DNA of 64,000 nt from VRUE01 sp963824705. GTDB taxonomy: Bacteria; Actinomycetota; Thermoleophilia; Solirubrobacterales; 70-9. The notes beneath the pieces are model-generated. The model was not told the DNA's origin. It was given only the letters and a program-made list of their open reading frames with translations, and ran no database searches. Location: contig CAWGQE010000002.1 in assembly GCA_963824705.1 (NCBI GenBank), forward strand, positions 98,372-162,371, in the 5' to 3' direction. This document shows, piece after piece, positions 48,796 to 57,353 of this stretch. Position numbers and translations under genes: made by a program. Positions within the stretch are counted from its first letter, which is position 1. Each line of letters starts with the position of its first letter.

Positions 48796-49091
48796 CCGCG
48801 CAGCTCCCGCAGCTCGTCGACGTCGAGCGGCAGCTTGCGACGGAAGATCGCGACGATCAGGCCGAGGCCGACGACCACCTCGCAGGCGGCGACGACCATC
48901 ACGACCAGGGCGAAGACCTGCCCCTGTTGGTTGCCGACCATGCGGCTGAAGGCGACGAGGGCGAGGTTGCCGGCGTTGAGCATCAACTCGAGGCAGAGCA
49001 GGATCACGACCGGGCTCCGTCTGAGCAGGATCCCCGTGGCTCCCACGGCGAAGAGGAGGGATGAGAGGACGACGTACCACTCGGCGTTCAT
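48792..49091 (-). CDS. nuoK: NADH-quinone oxidoreductase subunit K
   Basis: A 99-residue three-helix membrane subunit with the two conserved channel Glu residues in LCLELMLNAGNLALVAF near 32 and VVAACEVVVGLGLIV near 68. Size and helices match the family. Overlaps nuoJ and nuoL by ATGA. The C-terminus carries a Leu/Asp/Glu-rich tail (PLDVDELRELRG). Confidence 0.96.
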   Translation of the reverse strand: MNAEWYVVLSSLLFAVGATGILLRRSPVVILLCLELMLNAGNLALVAFSRMVGNQQGQVFALVVMVVAACEVVVGLGLIVAIFRRKLPLDVDELRELRG

Positions 49092-49690
49092 CGGGTTGCT
49101 CCTGCGGGGTGGGCCTCGGGGGCAGGGTCCCCAGGCTCGCGTTCGCGAGGAGTTCCTGGGGACCCTGCCCCCGAGGCCCCCTCATGGGCGCTGTTACGAC
49201 CGGCGAGGACGATGGCTCCCACGGCCGCGAGCATCAGCAGGATCGAAGACGCCTCAAACGGGACCAGGAATCGTTCTAGGAGCAGGTGGCCGATGGCTGC
49301 TGGATCTCCGAAGCCTGGCTTGATGTCCGGGCCCTTGGTGTCGAGTGCGAGAAGAGCGGAGCTTAGGACGGCTACCGCGAGCTCTATGAAGATCGCTATG
49401 CCCAGGAGTGGAGCGAGGAATTGTTGGCCGGGGATCGGCTCCCAGGCCGACTCCTCGCCGCCGCCGACGTAGGCGACGACGAAGACGTAAAGGACCATCA
49501 CCGCGCCGGCGTAGACGACCACCTGGGCGGCGGCGACGAAGGCCGAGCTGAGCAGGAGGAAGAGGACCGCGAGCGAGAAGAGGTGGATGATCAGCGCCAG
49601 CACGCTGTAGAAGGGGTTGCGCATCGCGACGACACCGATCGCCCCGCCGAGGGCGCCGATCGCGGCGACGAAGAACAGCACCGCTTCCAT
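49088..49690 (-). CDS. nuoJ: NADH-quinone oxidoreductase subunit J with element-encoded C-terminus
   Basis: A 200-residue membrane subunit with five helices (residues 1-165), including the family landmark AQVVVYAGAVMVLYVFVVAY near 55. It supports the proton pathway near the quinone site. Normal family length here would end near 167; residues 171-194 are encoded by palindromic element C1 (GSPGTPREREPGDPAPEA), so the hydrophilic tail is probably a late addition. ATG 49690 follows nuoI directly (its TAG is at 49691-49693) and its stop overlaps nuoK. Confidence 0.95.
   Translation of the reverse strand: MEAVLFFVAAIGALGGAIGVVAMRNPFYSVLALIIHLFSLAVLFLLLSSAFVAAAQVVVYAGAVMVLYVFVVAYVGGGEESAWEPIPGQQFLAPLLGIAIFIELAVAVLSSALLALDTKGPDIKPGFGDPAAIGHLLLERFLVPFEASSILLMLAAVGAIVLAGRNSAHEGASGAGSPGTPREREPGDPAPEAHPAGATR
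49111..49179. repeat. Palindromic element C1, in frame at the 3' end of nuoJ
   Basis: Perfect 25-bp arms at 49111-49135 and 49155-49179, tip CTCGCG-tt-CGCGAG plus GAGTT. The inner part AGGGTCCCCAGG...CCTGGGGACCCT and the tip are shared with C2 in nuoG, while the outer 12-13 bases of the arms differ and remain complementary. Confidence 0.9.
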
Positions 49691-50236
49691 CTACTCGCCC
49701 TCTGCTTTCAGCGGCGTGCGCTCGAGCGGCTCGGCGAGCAGCATCTCCTTGGTGAAGATCAGGTTTTCGCGGTCATAGTCGGCCATCTCGTAGTCGTGGC
49801 CCATCGTGATCGCGTCGAAGGGGCAGGCGATCTCGCAGTAGCCGCAGAAGATGCAGCGGGAGAGGTTGATCTCGTAGACGGCGGCGTAGCGCTCCCCGGC
49901 CGAGACGCGCTCGCCGGGGATGTTCTCGGCGGCGACGACGCGGATGCAGTCGGCCGGGCAGGCGGCGGCGCAGAGTGAGCAGCCGACGCACTTCTCCAGG
50001 CCCGTGTCCTCGAACTTGTGCAGTTTGTGGCGGCCGCGGAAGCGCGGGTAGACCGGCGTCTTCTCCTCCGGGTACTCGATCGTCATCGGCCCCTCGATCA
50101 GCCGGGCCATCGTCGTCTTCAACCCGCGCAGCGTCTCGCCGAAGGCGCGGTAGGCGCCGCCGACCCCGCCCGGCTCCGGTCCACGCTGGACCTCGACCAC
50201 GCTGTCGTCCTTCAGGTAGGGGAACCGCTCGCTCAC
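49691..50236 (-). CDS. nuoI: NADH-quinone oxidoreductase subunit I
   Basis: A 181-residue iron-sulfur subunit in the peripheral arm carrying two 4Fe-4S clusters (N6a and N6b). Cluster motifs are CVGCSLCAAACP near 83 and CIFCGYCEIACP near 128. It passes electrons from NuoG toward NuoB. GTG 50236 overlaps the nuoH stop. An N-terminal extension of about 45 residues precedes the family core (PMTIEYPEEKTP). Confidence 0.97.
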   Translation of the reverse strand: MSERFPYLKDDSVVEVQRGPEPGGVGGAYRAFGETLRGLKTTMARLIEGPMTIEYPEEKTPVYPRFRGRHKLHKFEDTGLEKCVGCSLCAAACPADCIRVVAAENIPGERVSAGERYAAVYEINLSRCIFCGYCEIACPFDAITMGHDYEMADYDRENLIFTKEMLLAEPLERTPLKAEGE

Positions 50237-51231
50237 GTGACCACCACCAGCACCGCGGTGACGAGGACGTTGAGCGTCGCCAGTGGCAGCAGCACCTTCC
50301 AGCCGAAGCTCATCAGCTGGTCGTAGCGAAGTCGCGGCAGCGTCGCCCGCACCCAGATGAAGAAGAAGACGAGGCAGAACATCTTCGCCAGCATCCAGAT
50401 CGGGTCGAGCCAGGCCGGCCCCGGCCCCATCCAGCCGCCGAGGAACATCGCCGAGGCGACCCCGCAGACGACGATGATCTCCAGGTACTCGACCATCAGG
50501 AAGCTGCCGAAGCGCATCCCGCCGTACTCGGTCATGAAGCCCTGCACGAGTTCGGCATCCGCCTCCGGCATGTCGAACGGGGTCCGGTTGGTCTCGGCGA
50601 AGCCGGCGAGCATGAAGATCAGAAAGCCGACGAACTGGGGAATGACGAACCAGATCGCCCCCTGCGCTTCGACGATGTCGACCAGCGAGAGCGAGCCGCC
50701 CATCATGATCACGCCGAGCAGCGCCAGGCCCATCGAGACCTCGTAGGAGATCAGCTGGGCGGCGCCCCGCATCGCCCCCAGCAGGCTGTACTTCGAGCCG
50801 GAGGACCAGCCGCCGAGGAGCAGGCCGTAGAAGCTGATCGAGCCGACGGCGAAGAAATAGAGGATCCCGATCGGGACGTCGATCCCGTAGAGGCCGACCC
50901 CGTCCTGGACGTTGCCCCAGGGGATGATCGCCAGGGCCATCACGCCGGAGAGGACCGGTAGCAGCGGCCCGAGCACGTAGAGCATCGGGATCGCATTGGC
51001 CGGCCGGAAGCCCTGCTTGCTGATCAGTTTGAAGAGGTCCGCGAGTGGCTGCAGCAGGCCGAAGGGGCCGACCCGGTTGGGCCCGTAGCGGTGCTGGAAG
51101 CGGCCGATCAGCTTCCGCTCCACGACAGTCATGATCGGCACGATCCCGAAGATCACGGCGAAGATCACCAACGACTTGACGACCATGATCCAGGTCGCTT
51201 CGACGAACTGGGTGTCGGCGACGGGGATCAC
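50233..51231 (-). CDS. nuoH: NADH-quinone oxidoreductase subunit H
   Basis: A 332-residue membrane subunit at the quinone-binding junction of complex I. Landmarks: ERKLIGRFQHRYGPNRVGPFG near 36 and AGFAETNRTPFDMPEADAELVQG near 206, both conserved. About eight helices. GTG 51231 is chosen because it overlaps the nuoG stop (GTGA) as at most other junctions; the longer frame to 51321 is an overlap with nuoG. No anomaly is seen. Confidence 0.96.
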   Translation of the reverse strand: MIPVADTQFVEATWIMVVKSLVIFAVIFGIVPIMTVVERKLIGRFQHRYGPNRVGPFGLLQPLADLFKLISKQGFRPANAIPMLYVLGPLLPVLSGVMALAIIPWGNVQDGVGLYGIDVPIGILYFFAVGSISFYGLLLGGWSSGSKYSLLGAMRGAAQLISYEVSMGLALLGVIMMGGSLSLVDIVEAQGAIWFVIPQFVGFLIFMLAGFAETNRTPFDMPEADAELVQGFMTEYGGMRFGSFLMVEYLEIIVVCGVASAMFLGGWMGPGPAWLDPIWMLAKMFCLVFFFIWVRATLPRLRYDQLMSFGWKVLLPLATLNVLVTAVLVVVT

Positions 51232-53642
51232 GCGCCGACCTTCTCGATCGTGACGCTGACCGGCGAGCCGTTGAGCAGGCTGTTGGCGTTGTCGTCGGCG
51301 GTGCCCTCGATCAGGAAGCAAACGCCCTGCTCGAGCCGTTCCCTGATCTGGACGCGAGCAAGCACGCTGCTGCCGTTCTTGCCGACCTTGACCTCGTCGC
51401 CGTTGCTCAGGCCGAGGCGCTCGGCGTCCGCGAGCGAGAGCTCGACGCGCTGCTGGGGCTGCAAGAACTTGAGGGGAGGATTCAGCTCAGTGATTGGGCC
51501 AGCCCAGAGATCTCGGTAGGTGCCGAGCATGAGGGCGCCGGGCACAGGGTCCCCAGGCTCGCTATCGCGAGGAGTTCCTGGGGACCCTGTACCCGGCGCC
51601 CCTGGAAGCTTCGAAGCCGCGTCGCGGTCTTGCCAGCGGATGCCCCGGCCGGCGATCTCGGCGTCCGTGATGCCTGCGTAGAACGGAATCGCTTCGGTGA
51701 GCGCGGTGAAAGCTGAAGGTTGGGAGGTGACTCCGGTGTCGTGATCGAGAGCTTGCGCCAGCTCGGCTAGGACGCCCCAGTTGGGACGGATGTCGCCGGG
51801 GCGCGAGGCGCTGGCGCGCACGCGCTGGAGGCGGCCATCGGGGTGGGTGACCGTTCCGTCTTTCTCGACGTGGGTCTCCAGCGGGAAGACGACGTCGGCC
51901 ATCTTGGTCGTTGCGTTCTCGAAGGTCGAGAAGACGATCAGGTGGTCAGCGGCGGCCAGGGCTCGTTGCCAGGCGGCGGTGTCCGGGAAGTCGCGGAGGG
52001 GGTCGGCGCCGAAGAGGAGGAGGGTCTTGAGCTCTCCCGACTCGAGAGCTGCGCGGATCTCCTCGGTGTTCTTTCCGACGAGGTTCACGTTTGACGCCTG
52101 TGAGGGGCTCAACGTGAAGCTCGTCTCGCTCAGGCCCGGCCCGGCGTCGGGCAGGCAGCCGGCCTCGCGCAGGCCGCGGGCGTTGGTCAGCTCTGGGATC
52201 TCGAGCAGGCCGCTGCCCTCCTTGCCTGCCAGGTCCAGTGCGCCTGCCAGGTCGAGGAGCGCGGCCGTTGCACCGTCGCCCTCGCGGGCGATGCGCTCGC
52301 CCCAGAGGACCACGACCCGCTCGGCCCCGCGCAGGACGTCGTTCTGGGCCAGCTCTGAGAGAACGGAGGTCGCTTTGCCGGGTGCGAAGCGGATGACCGC
52401 CTCGGCGCCGCCGTCGAGGGTCGTCGGGCGGTCGGTCGCGACGACCAGCTTGGCGCCGTTGCGGCGCATCGCCTTGCGGATGCGCAGGTCGAGGATCGGC
52501 GAGCTGTGCAGAGGGTCGGAGCCGACGAGCAGGATCGCGTCGGCGTCATCGATGTCGCGCACCTTGGCCGAGAGCTCGGGCTGGGCGAGGCGCAGCAGCG
52601 TGTCGCGGCCCGGGCCGCGGGAGATGCGCGACTCGACGTGGGGGGAGCCGAGCGCCTCGCGGAGGATGCGCTGGACCAGATAGCCCTCCTCGTTGGAAGC
52701 GTCCCCGACGATCGCCGCCGTCTCCGCGCCCCCGGCCTTCAGCGCCGCCGCGGCCTTGGCGATCGCCTCGTCCCAGCTCGCCGCCCCGCCCCGCAGCCGC
52801 GGCCCGGTAATCCGCTCCTCGACGGCGAACATCTCGAAGCCATAGCGACCCCGGTCGCAGAGCCAACCGTCGTCGACATCGGGGTTGTCGCGGGCGATCA
52901 CCCGTTTCACCTGCTCGTCGCGGACGGTGAAGCTGACGTTGCACTGGCTCGGGCAGAGGGTGCAGACCGAGCCCGCCTGCTCGATGTCCCAGGGCCGGGC
53001 GCGGAAGCGGTAGGTGTAGCTGGTCAGCGCGCCGACCGGGCAGAGGTCGGTGATGTTGCCGTGGAAGGGGTCGACGTAGGGCCGGTCGTCGAAGGTGCCG
53101 ACGAAGGTGCGGTCGCCACGCTCGAGCAGCTGCAACTGCGAGTCCTCGGAGACCTCCTGGCTGAAGCGCACGCAGCGGTAGCAGAGGATGCAGCGCTCGC
53201 GGTCGATCGCGACCAGCGGCGAGAGCTCGATCGGCTTCTCGAAGTGGCGCTTCTGGTCGGTCATGCGGCTCTTGCCCGGGCCCCAGCCCTGCGTGATGTC
53301 CTGCAGCGGGCACTCGCCGCCTTTGTCGCAGACGGGGCAGTCGAGCGGGTGGTTGACGAGCAGGAACTCGACCACGGCGCTCTGCGCGTGCTTGACCTGC
53401 TCGGTGCGAGTGTGGACGACCATGCCGTCGCGCACCGGCGTCGAGCAGGAGGTCTGCAGTTTCGGGATCCCCTCGATCTCGACCAGGCACATGCGACAGG
53501 CGCCGACGGGGTCGCCGAGTTTCGGCTCGTAACAGAAGACCGGGATCTCGACGTCGCCGCGCTTGGCGGCGTCGTGCAGCATCTCGCCCTCGCTCGCGGC
53601 GACCTCGCGGCCGTCGATGACGATCGTCACCGCGCGGCTCAC
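51228..53642 (-). CDS. nuoG: NADH-quinone oxidoreductase subunit G with element-encoded insert
   Basis: An 804-residue peripheral-arm subunit with several Fe-S clusters. The N-terminal 2Fe-2S ferredoxin domain is at residues 1-80 (CRMCLVEIEG, plus upstream CYEP). A His/Cys-type 4Fe-4S site follows (CPVCDKGGECPLQ near 100). A 2x[4Fe-4S] region (CILCYRCVRFSQ near 143, then CPVGAL) and a further N7-like motif (CTLCPSQCNVSF near 222) lead into a molybdopterin-oxidoreductase-fold domain (about 215-800). Residues 681-703 are encoded by palindromic element C2 (PGTGSPGTPRDSEPGDP), a surface insert just before the C-terminal domain. GTG 53642 overlaps the nuoF stop; the longer frame upstream is rejected. 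Confidence 0.96.
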   Translation of the reverse strand: MSRAVTIVIDGREVAASEGEMLHDAAKRGDVEIPVFCYEPKLGDPVGACRMCLVEIEGIPKLQTSCSTPVRDGMVVHTRTEQVKHAQSAVVEFLLVNHPLDCPVCDKGGECPLQDITQGWGPGKSRMTDQKRHFEKPIELSPLVAIDRERCILCYRCVRFSQEVSEDSQLQLLERGDRTFVGTFDDRPYVDPFHGNITDLCPVGALTSYTYRFRARPWDIEQAGSVCTLCPSQCNVSFTVRDEQVKRVIARDNPDVDDGWLCDRGRYGFEMFAVEERITGPRLRGGAASWDEAIAKAAAALKAGGAETAAIVGDASNEEGYLVQRILREALGSPHVESRISRGPGRDTLLRLAQPELSAKVRDIDDADAILLVGSDPLHSSPILDLRIRKAMRRNGAKLVVATDRPTTLDGGAEAVIRFAPGKATSVLSELAQNDVLRGAERVVVLWGERIAREGDGATAALLDLAGALDLAGKEGSGLLEIPELTNARGLREAGCLPDAGPGLSETSFTLSPSQASNVNLVGKNTEEIRAALESGELKTLLLFGADPLRDFPDTAAWQRALAAADHLIVFSTFENATTKMADVVFPLETHVEKDGTVTHPDGRLQRVRASASRPGDIRPNWGVLAELAQALDHDTGVTSQPSAFTALTEAIPFYAGITDAEIAGRGIRWQDRDAASKLPGAPGTGSPGTPRDSEPGDPVPGALMLGTYRDLWAGPITELNPPLKFLQPQQRVELSLADAERLGLSNGDEVKVGKNGSSVLARVQIRERLEQGVCFLIEGTADDNANSLLNGSPVSVTIEKVGA
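51534..51602. repeat. Palindromic element C2, in frame inside nuoG
   Basis: Arms of 25 bp (51534-51558 and 51578-51602) pair at 24 positions. The core AGGGTCCCCAGGCTCGC...CGCGAGGAGTTCCTGGGGACCCT is shared with C1, while the outer arm GGGCGCCGGGC differs from that of C1. It encodes residues 681-703 of NuoG. Confidence 0.9.
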
Positions 53643-54949
53643 GTCGCCGCTCCCAGGGTCTCGGCCGGAGCCTGGACGATCCGCTCGCTCGCTTCGTCCA
53701 TCACCCGCTCGAACTCGGGCCGGAACTTCCTCACCATCGCGCTGACCGGCATCGCCATCGAGTCGCCGAGCACGCAGAGGCAGTGGCCCATGATGTTCTC
53801 CTGGACCGAGCTGATGATGTCGAGGTCCATCGGCGTCGCCTCGCCGCGCACGACCCGTTCGAGCATCTTCACCGTCCAGTTGGTGCCCTCGCGGCAGGGC
53901 GTGCACTTGCCGCAGGACTCGTGGTGGTAGAAGCGCGCCGTGCGCAGCGCCATGTGCGGGATCGAGACCGTGTCGTCGGCGACGATGATCGAGCCCGAGC
54001 CGAGCATCGAGCCGGCTTCGGCCATCGCCTCGAAGGAGTAGGGGAGGTCGAGTCCCTCCTCCGCCGCGAGCACCGGCGAGGAGGAGCCGCCCGGGTAGAG
54101 GGCCTTGATCTCGCGGCCCTCGAGCGGCCCGCCCGCCAGGTCGTAGATCAGCTCGCGGGTCGGGATCCCCAGCTCGACCTCGTAGTTGCCCGGTCGCCGC
54201 ACGCCGCCGGAGACCGAGACGACCTTGGTCCCGGGCGACTGCTCGGTGCCGAAGCCCTTGAACCACTCGGCGCCGTGGGCGACGATTCGCGGCACGTTGG
54301 AGAGGGTCTCGACGTTGTTGATCAACGTCGGCCCGCCGTAGAGGCCCTGCACGGCGGGGAAGGGGGGCTTCAGGCGCGGGTTGCCGCGCTTGCCCTCGAG
54401 CGCGTCGAGCAGGGCGGTCTCCTCGCCGCAGATGTAGGCGCCGGCGCCGCGGTGGACGATCAGCTCCAGGTCGCGTCGCGAGCCGAGGATGTTCCCCCCC
54501 AGGTATCCCGCCTCATACGCTTCGGCGACGGCGGCGTCGAGGATGTCGGCCTGCGAGTCGTACTCGCCGCGGATGAAGATGAAAGCGTGGCCGGCGTCGG
54601 CGGCGATCGCCGCGATCGCGATCCCCTCGATCAGCTGGTGGGGGTTGCGCTGCATCAGCTCGCGGTCCTTGAACGCCCCCGGCTCGGACTCATCGGCGTT
54701 GCAGCAGAGGTACTTGGCCATCTCGCCGCGGGGCAGGAAGGAGGCCTTTTTGCCCATCGAGAATCCAGCGCCGCCGCGACCGCGCAAGCCGGAGTCTTCG
54801 AGCTCCTTGAGGATCTCGTTGGCCTCCATCTCGCGGTAGGCCTTCTCCAGGGTCGCGTAGCCGCCGTAGCCCTTGTAGCCGCCGATCGTGCGCAGCGCCG
54901 GATCCTCAGCGTGCTCGAGCAGGACTCGCGTCTCAGGCACCGGCGTCAC
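53639..54949 (-). CDS. nuoF: NADH-quinone oxidoreductase subunit F
   Basis: A 436-residue subunit that oxidises NADH with FMN and passes electrons to the N3 4Fe-4S cluster. Landmarks: GRGGAGFSMGKKASFL near 56 (NADH/FMN site), GAGAYICGEETALLDALEG near 160 and the cluster motif CGKCTPCREG near 337, with the fourth Cys in HCLCVLGDS. GTG 54949 or GTG 54940 are both possible; both overlap the nuoE stop. No anomaly is seen. Confidence 0.96.
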   Translation of the reverse strand: MTPVPETRVLLEHAEDPALRTIGGYKGYGGYATLEKAYREMEANEILKELEDSGLRGRGGAGFSMGKKASFLPRGEMAKYLCCNADESEPGAFKDRELMQRNPHQLIEGIAIAAIAADAGHAFIFIRGEYDSQADILDAAVAEAYEAGYLGGNILGSRRDLELIVHRGAGAYICGEETALLDALEGKRGNPRLKPPFPAVQGLYGGPTLINNVETLSNVPRIVAHGAEWFKGFGTEQSPGTKVVSVSGGVRRPGNYEVELGIPTRELIYDLAGGPLEGREIKALYPGGSSSPVLAAEEGLDLPYSFEAMAEAGSMLGSGSIIVADDTVSIPHMALRTARFYHHESCGKCTPCREGTNWTVKMLERVVRGEATPMDLDIISSVQENIMGHCLCVLGDSMAMPVSAMVRKFRPEFERVMDEASERIVQAPAETLGAAT

Positions 54950-55559
54950 CCGCCAGCGGCCGCTTCTCCAGCGCTTTCTCCGGCAGCACGTCCTCGCCGG
55001 CGAGGAGCTGGTCGATCGCCGCCTCCGCCTCCGCCGTCTCCAAGGGACCGAAGTAGCGCTCGTCGATCGAGGCCATCGGGGCGATGTCGCAGGCGCCAAG
55101 GCACTCGAACCCGGTGACGAAGAGATCCTCTCGTCCCTCGGCGGCGGCGCGGAAGGCGTCGAGCAGCTCGTCGCCGCCGCGCATCCAGCAGCTGATGTTG
55201 GTGCAGACGGCGACTTTGTGGGAGCCGACCGGCTCGGTGTGGAGCAGGTCGTAGAAGCTCGCCACCGACTCCAGGTAGGCCGGCGTCACCTTCATGACCG
55301 CAGCGGCCTGGCGGATCCCCTCGGGCGTGCACCAGCCGTAGAGGCGCTGCACGGCCCAGAGCGCCGGGATCGAGACGGAGTGCCGGTCCGGGTAGCGCCC
55401 CATCAGCGTCTCGATCCGCTCACGCAGCTCGTTCGGACACTCGACTTCGTGCAGCTCCGGGATCGCCTCCGGGCTGCGCTCGGGAACGCGACCCTCGGTC
55501 ACCGCCCGGTCGGTCGGGAGATTGGGGTTGACGATGCCGGGTCCGTCGACGGGGCTCAC
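54933..55559 (-). CDS. nuoE: NADH-quinone oxidoreductase subunit E
   Basis: A 208-residue thioredoxin-like subunit with the 2Fe-2S cluster N1a. The four cysteines are in AVCTNISCWMRGG near 122 and FECLGACDIAPM near 158. An N-terminal extension of about 40 residues (MSPVDGPGIVNPNLPTDRAV) is longer than usual. GTG 55559 overlaps the nuoD stop. It docks with NuoF at the NADH site. Confidence 0.95.
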   Translation of the reverse strand: MSPVDGPGIVNPNLPTDRAVTEGRVPERSPEAIPELHEVECPNELRERIETLMGRYPDRHSVSIPALWAVQRLYGWCTPEGIRQAAAVMKVTPAYLESVASFYDLLHTEPVGSHKVAVCTNISCWMRGGDELLDAFRAAAEGREDLFVTGFECLGACDIAPMASIDERYFGPLETAEAEAAIDQLLAGEDVLPEKALEKRPLAGDAGA

Positions 55560-56761
55560 CGGTCCACCCCGCCGAGGATCGGGTCGAGCATGCCGAGGCT
55601 GCAGATCATGTCGGCGACGTAGGCGTCGAGCGACATGTCCTTGAAGGCCTGCAGGTTTACGAAGGACGCGTCGCGGATGTGGACCCGCGCCGGCTTCGAG
55701 GAGCCGTCGGCGAGGACGAAGCAGCCGAGCTCGCCGCGGGGGCTCTCGATCGCGTAGTAGACCTCGCCGGCCTCGACCCGGTAGCCCTCGGTGACCAGCT
55801 TGAAGTGGTGGATCAGCGACTCCATCGAGGTCGAGAGCTCCGAGCGGGGCGGCAGCACGTACTTGCGGTCCTCGGCGATGAACGGCCCTTCCGGCAGCCC
55901 GTCGAGGGCCTGCTCGATGATCCGCACCGACTCGACCATCTCCGCCACCCGCACGCGGTAGCGGTCGTAGTTGTCGCCGACCGTGCCGACCGGGACCTTG
56001 AAGTCCATCTCGGGGTAGGCGAGGTAGTCGAAGGCCTTGCGCAGGTCCCAGGGCTCGCCGGCGGCGCGCAGCAGCGGCCCGGTCACGCCCAGCTCGAGCA
56101 GGCGCTCGCGGGAGACGATCCCGGTGCCCTTGGTGCGCGAGAGGAAGACCTCGTTGCGGTCGAGCAGGTCCTGGTACTGGCCGACCCGGATCGGCATGTC
56201 GGCGATGAAGCTGCGCAGCTTCGCCTCGAAGCCGCGCGGGATGTCCTCGATCACGCCGCCGACCTGGAAGTAACGGGTGTGCATCCGCTGCCCGGTCGCC
56301 ATCTCGAACAGGTCGAGGATGCGGTCGCGCTCGCGGAAGCAGTACCAGAGCATCGAGACCGCGCCGAGGTCGAGCGCCGTCGTCCCCAGCCAGACCAGGT
56401 GGGAGTGGATCCGGTTGAGCTCGAGGAAGATCGTCCGCAGGTACTTGGCGCGGGGCGGGATCTCAAGCCCGACGAGACGCTCGACCGCGCCGCAGTAGGC
56501 CTCCATCTGGAAGAAGTAGGAGACGTAGTCCATCCGCTCGACGAAGGGGATGACCTTCCAGTAGCTCTTGTCCTCGCAGGACTTTTCGATCCCGGTGTGG
56601 ACGTAGCCGATCACCGGCTTGAGGTCGCGCACGACCTCGCCTTCGAGGTCGACGATCAGGCGCAGCACGCCGTGCGTGGCCGGGTGGTGCGGCCCGATGT
56701 TGATCGTCATCACCTCGGTCTGGAGGTCCGCGGTGGCGTTTGCCCCGGCCAGCTCAGCCAT
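55556..56761 (-). CDS. nuoD: NADH-quinone oxidoreductase subunit D
   Basis: A 401-residue hydrogenase-large-subunit-like protein forming the quinone pocket with NuoB. Landmarks: NIGPHHPATHGVLRLIVDLEG near 22, HTGIEKSCEDKSYWK near 52, and ESPRGELGCFVLADGSSKPARV near 340. No Ni ligand cysteines, as expected for complex I. It overlaps nuoC by 8 bases and nuoE by GTGA. The C-terminus reads GMLDPILGGVDR, the usual D-x-x-x-G-x-x-D-R end. Confidence 0.97.
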   Translation of the reverse strand: MAELAGANATADLQTEVMTINIGPHHPATHGVLRLIVDLEGEVVRDLKPVIGYVHTGIEKSCEDKSYWKVIPFVERMDYVSYFFQMEAYCGAVERLVGLEIPPRAKYLRTIFLELNRIHSHLVWLGTTALDLGAVSMLWYCFRERDRILDLFEMATGQRMHTRYFQVGGVIEDIPRGFEAKLRSFIADMPIRVGQYQDLLDRNEVFLSRTKGTGIVSRERLLELGVTGPLLRAAGEPWDLRKAFDYLAYPEMDFKVPVGTVGDNYDRYRVRVAEMVESVRIIEQALDGLPEGPFIAEDRKYVLPPRSELSTSMESLIHHFKLVTEGYRVEAGEVYYAIESPRGELGCFVLADGSSKPARVHIRDASFVNLQAFKDMSLDAYVADMICSLGMLDPILGGVDR

Positions 56762-57353
56762 AGTTGCGCTCGTTGTAGGTGAAGGTGACCGGCTCGCCGC
56801 CGACCGGGAAGTCGCGCCGCTGCGGCCAGCCGACGTAGTCCTCGGGCAGCAGGATCCGGGTCATGTCGGGGTGGCCCTTGAAGACGATGCCGAAGAAGTC
56901 GTAGACCTCGCGCTCCTGGAACTCGGCGGTGGGGAACAGCTCGACGCAGGAATCGATTTCGGGGAGGCCCTCAGCCGCGGGTCCTGTCGCGGGTGATGGG
57001 GGGGCGCTGCGGGCGAGGGCGTCCTCGACCCCCCCATCACCCACGCCACCCGCGGGTGTGGGGTCTTCCAGCATCGCTTTCACGCGAAGGCGCTCGACTC
57101 GATCTCGGTTGAGGAGCTCGTAGTGGATTGCGAAGCGGGGGGAAGCCGGGAGGTAGTCGGCGGCGTGCAGGCTGGAGAGGAAGCGATAGCCCTGGCCCGG
57201 CGCGTCGCGCAGCCAGCCGAGCACGGCGAGGATCTGGGCCGGGTCGACGATCAGGGCCGGCTGGTCGCGGTCGAAGCTCGTGTCGAGCACCGCGCCAGGG
57301 TGGTCCTGCTCGATCTCGCCCCGGATCAGCTCGAGTCCGGGGGCGTCAGGCAC
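56754..57353 (-). CDS. nuoC: NADH-quinone oxidoreductase subunit C with element-encoded insert
   Basis: A 199-residue peripheral-arm subunit. The family core begins near residue 30 (PALIVDPAQILAVLGWL), and the C-terminal hallmark is EREVYDFFGIVFKGHPD near 146 followed by LPEDYVGWPQRRDFP. Residues 100-127 (GGVGDGGVEDALARSAPPSP) are encoded by palindromic element A3. In other species the strand before EIDS joins directly, so this is an insert in a loop. Start ATG 57353. It overlaps nuoB and nuoD. Confidence 0.94.
   Translation of the reverse strand: MPDAPGLELIRGEIEQDHPGAVLDTSFDRDQPALIVDPAQILAVLGWLRDAPGQGYRFLSSLHAADYLPASPRFAIHYELLNRDRVERLRVKAMLEDPTPAGGVGDGGVEDALARSAPPSPATGPAAEGLPEIDSCVELFPTAEFQEREVYDFFGIVFKGHPDMTRILLPEDYVGWPQRRDFPVGGEPVTFTYNERNYG
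56975..57055. repeat. Palindromic element A3, in frame inside nuoC
   Basis: Outer arms CCGCGGGT (56975-56982) and ACCCGCGG (57048-57055). Inner 14-bp perfect arms 56991-57004 and 57029-57042 have a sequence unrelated to A1 and A2. On the minus strand the flanking blocks CGCGGGTGGCG and GACAGGACCCGCG are the same as in A1 and A2. It encodes NuoC residues 100-127. Confidence 0.88.

Noticed and set aside
44613..49323. Long plus-strand frames opposite nuoL, nuoM and nuoN
   Set aside because: Glu/Asp/Gln-rich antisense shadows of membrane protein genes with recognisable families on the other strand.
52506..56782. Long plus-strand frames opposite nuoD, nuoF and nuoG
   Set aside because: Same reason: antisense shadows in GC-rich DNA.
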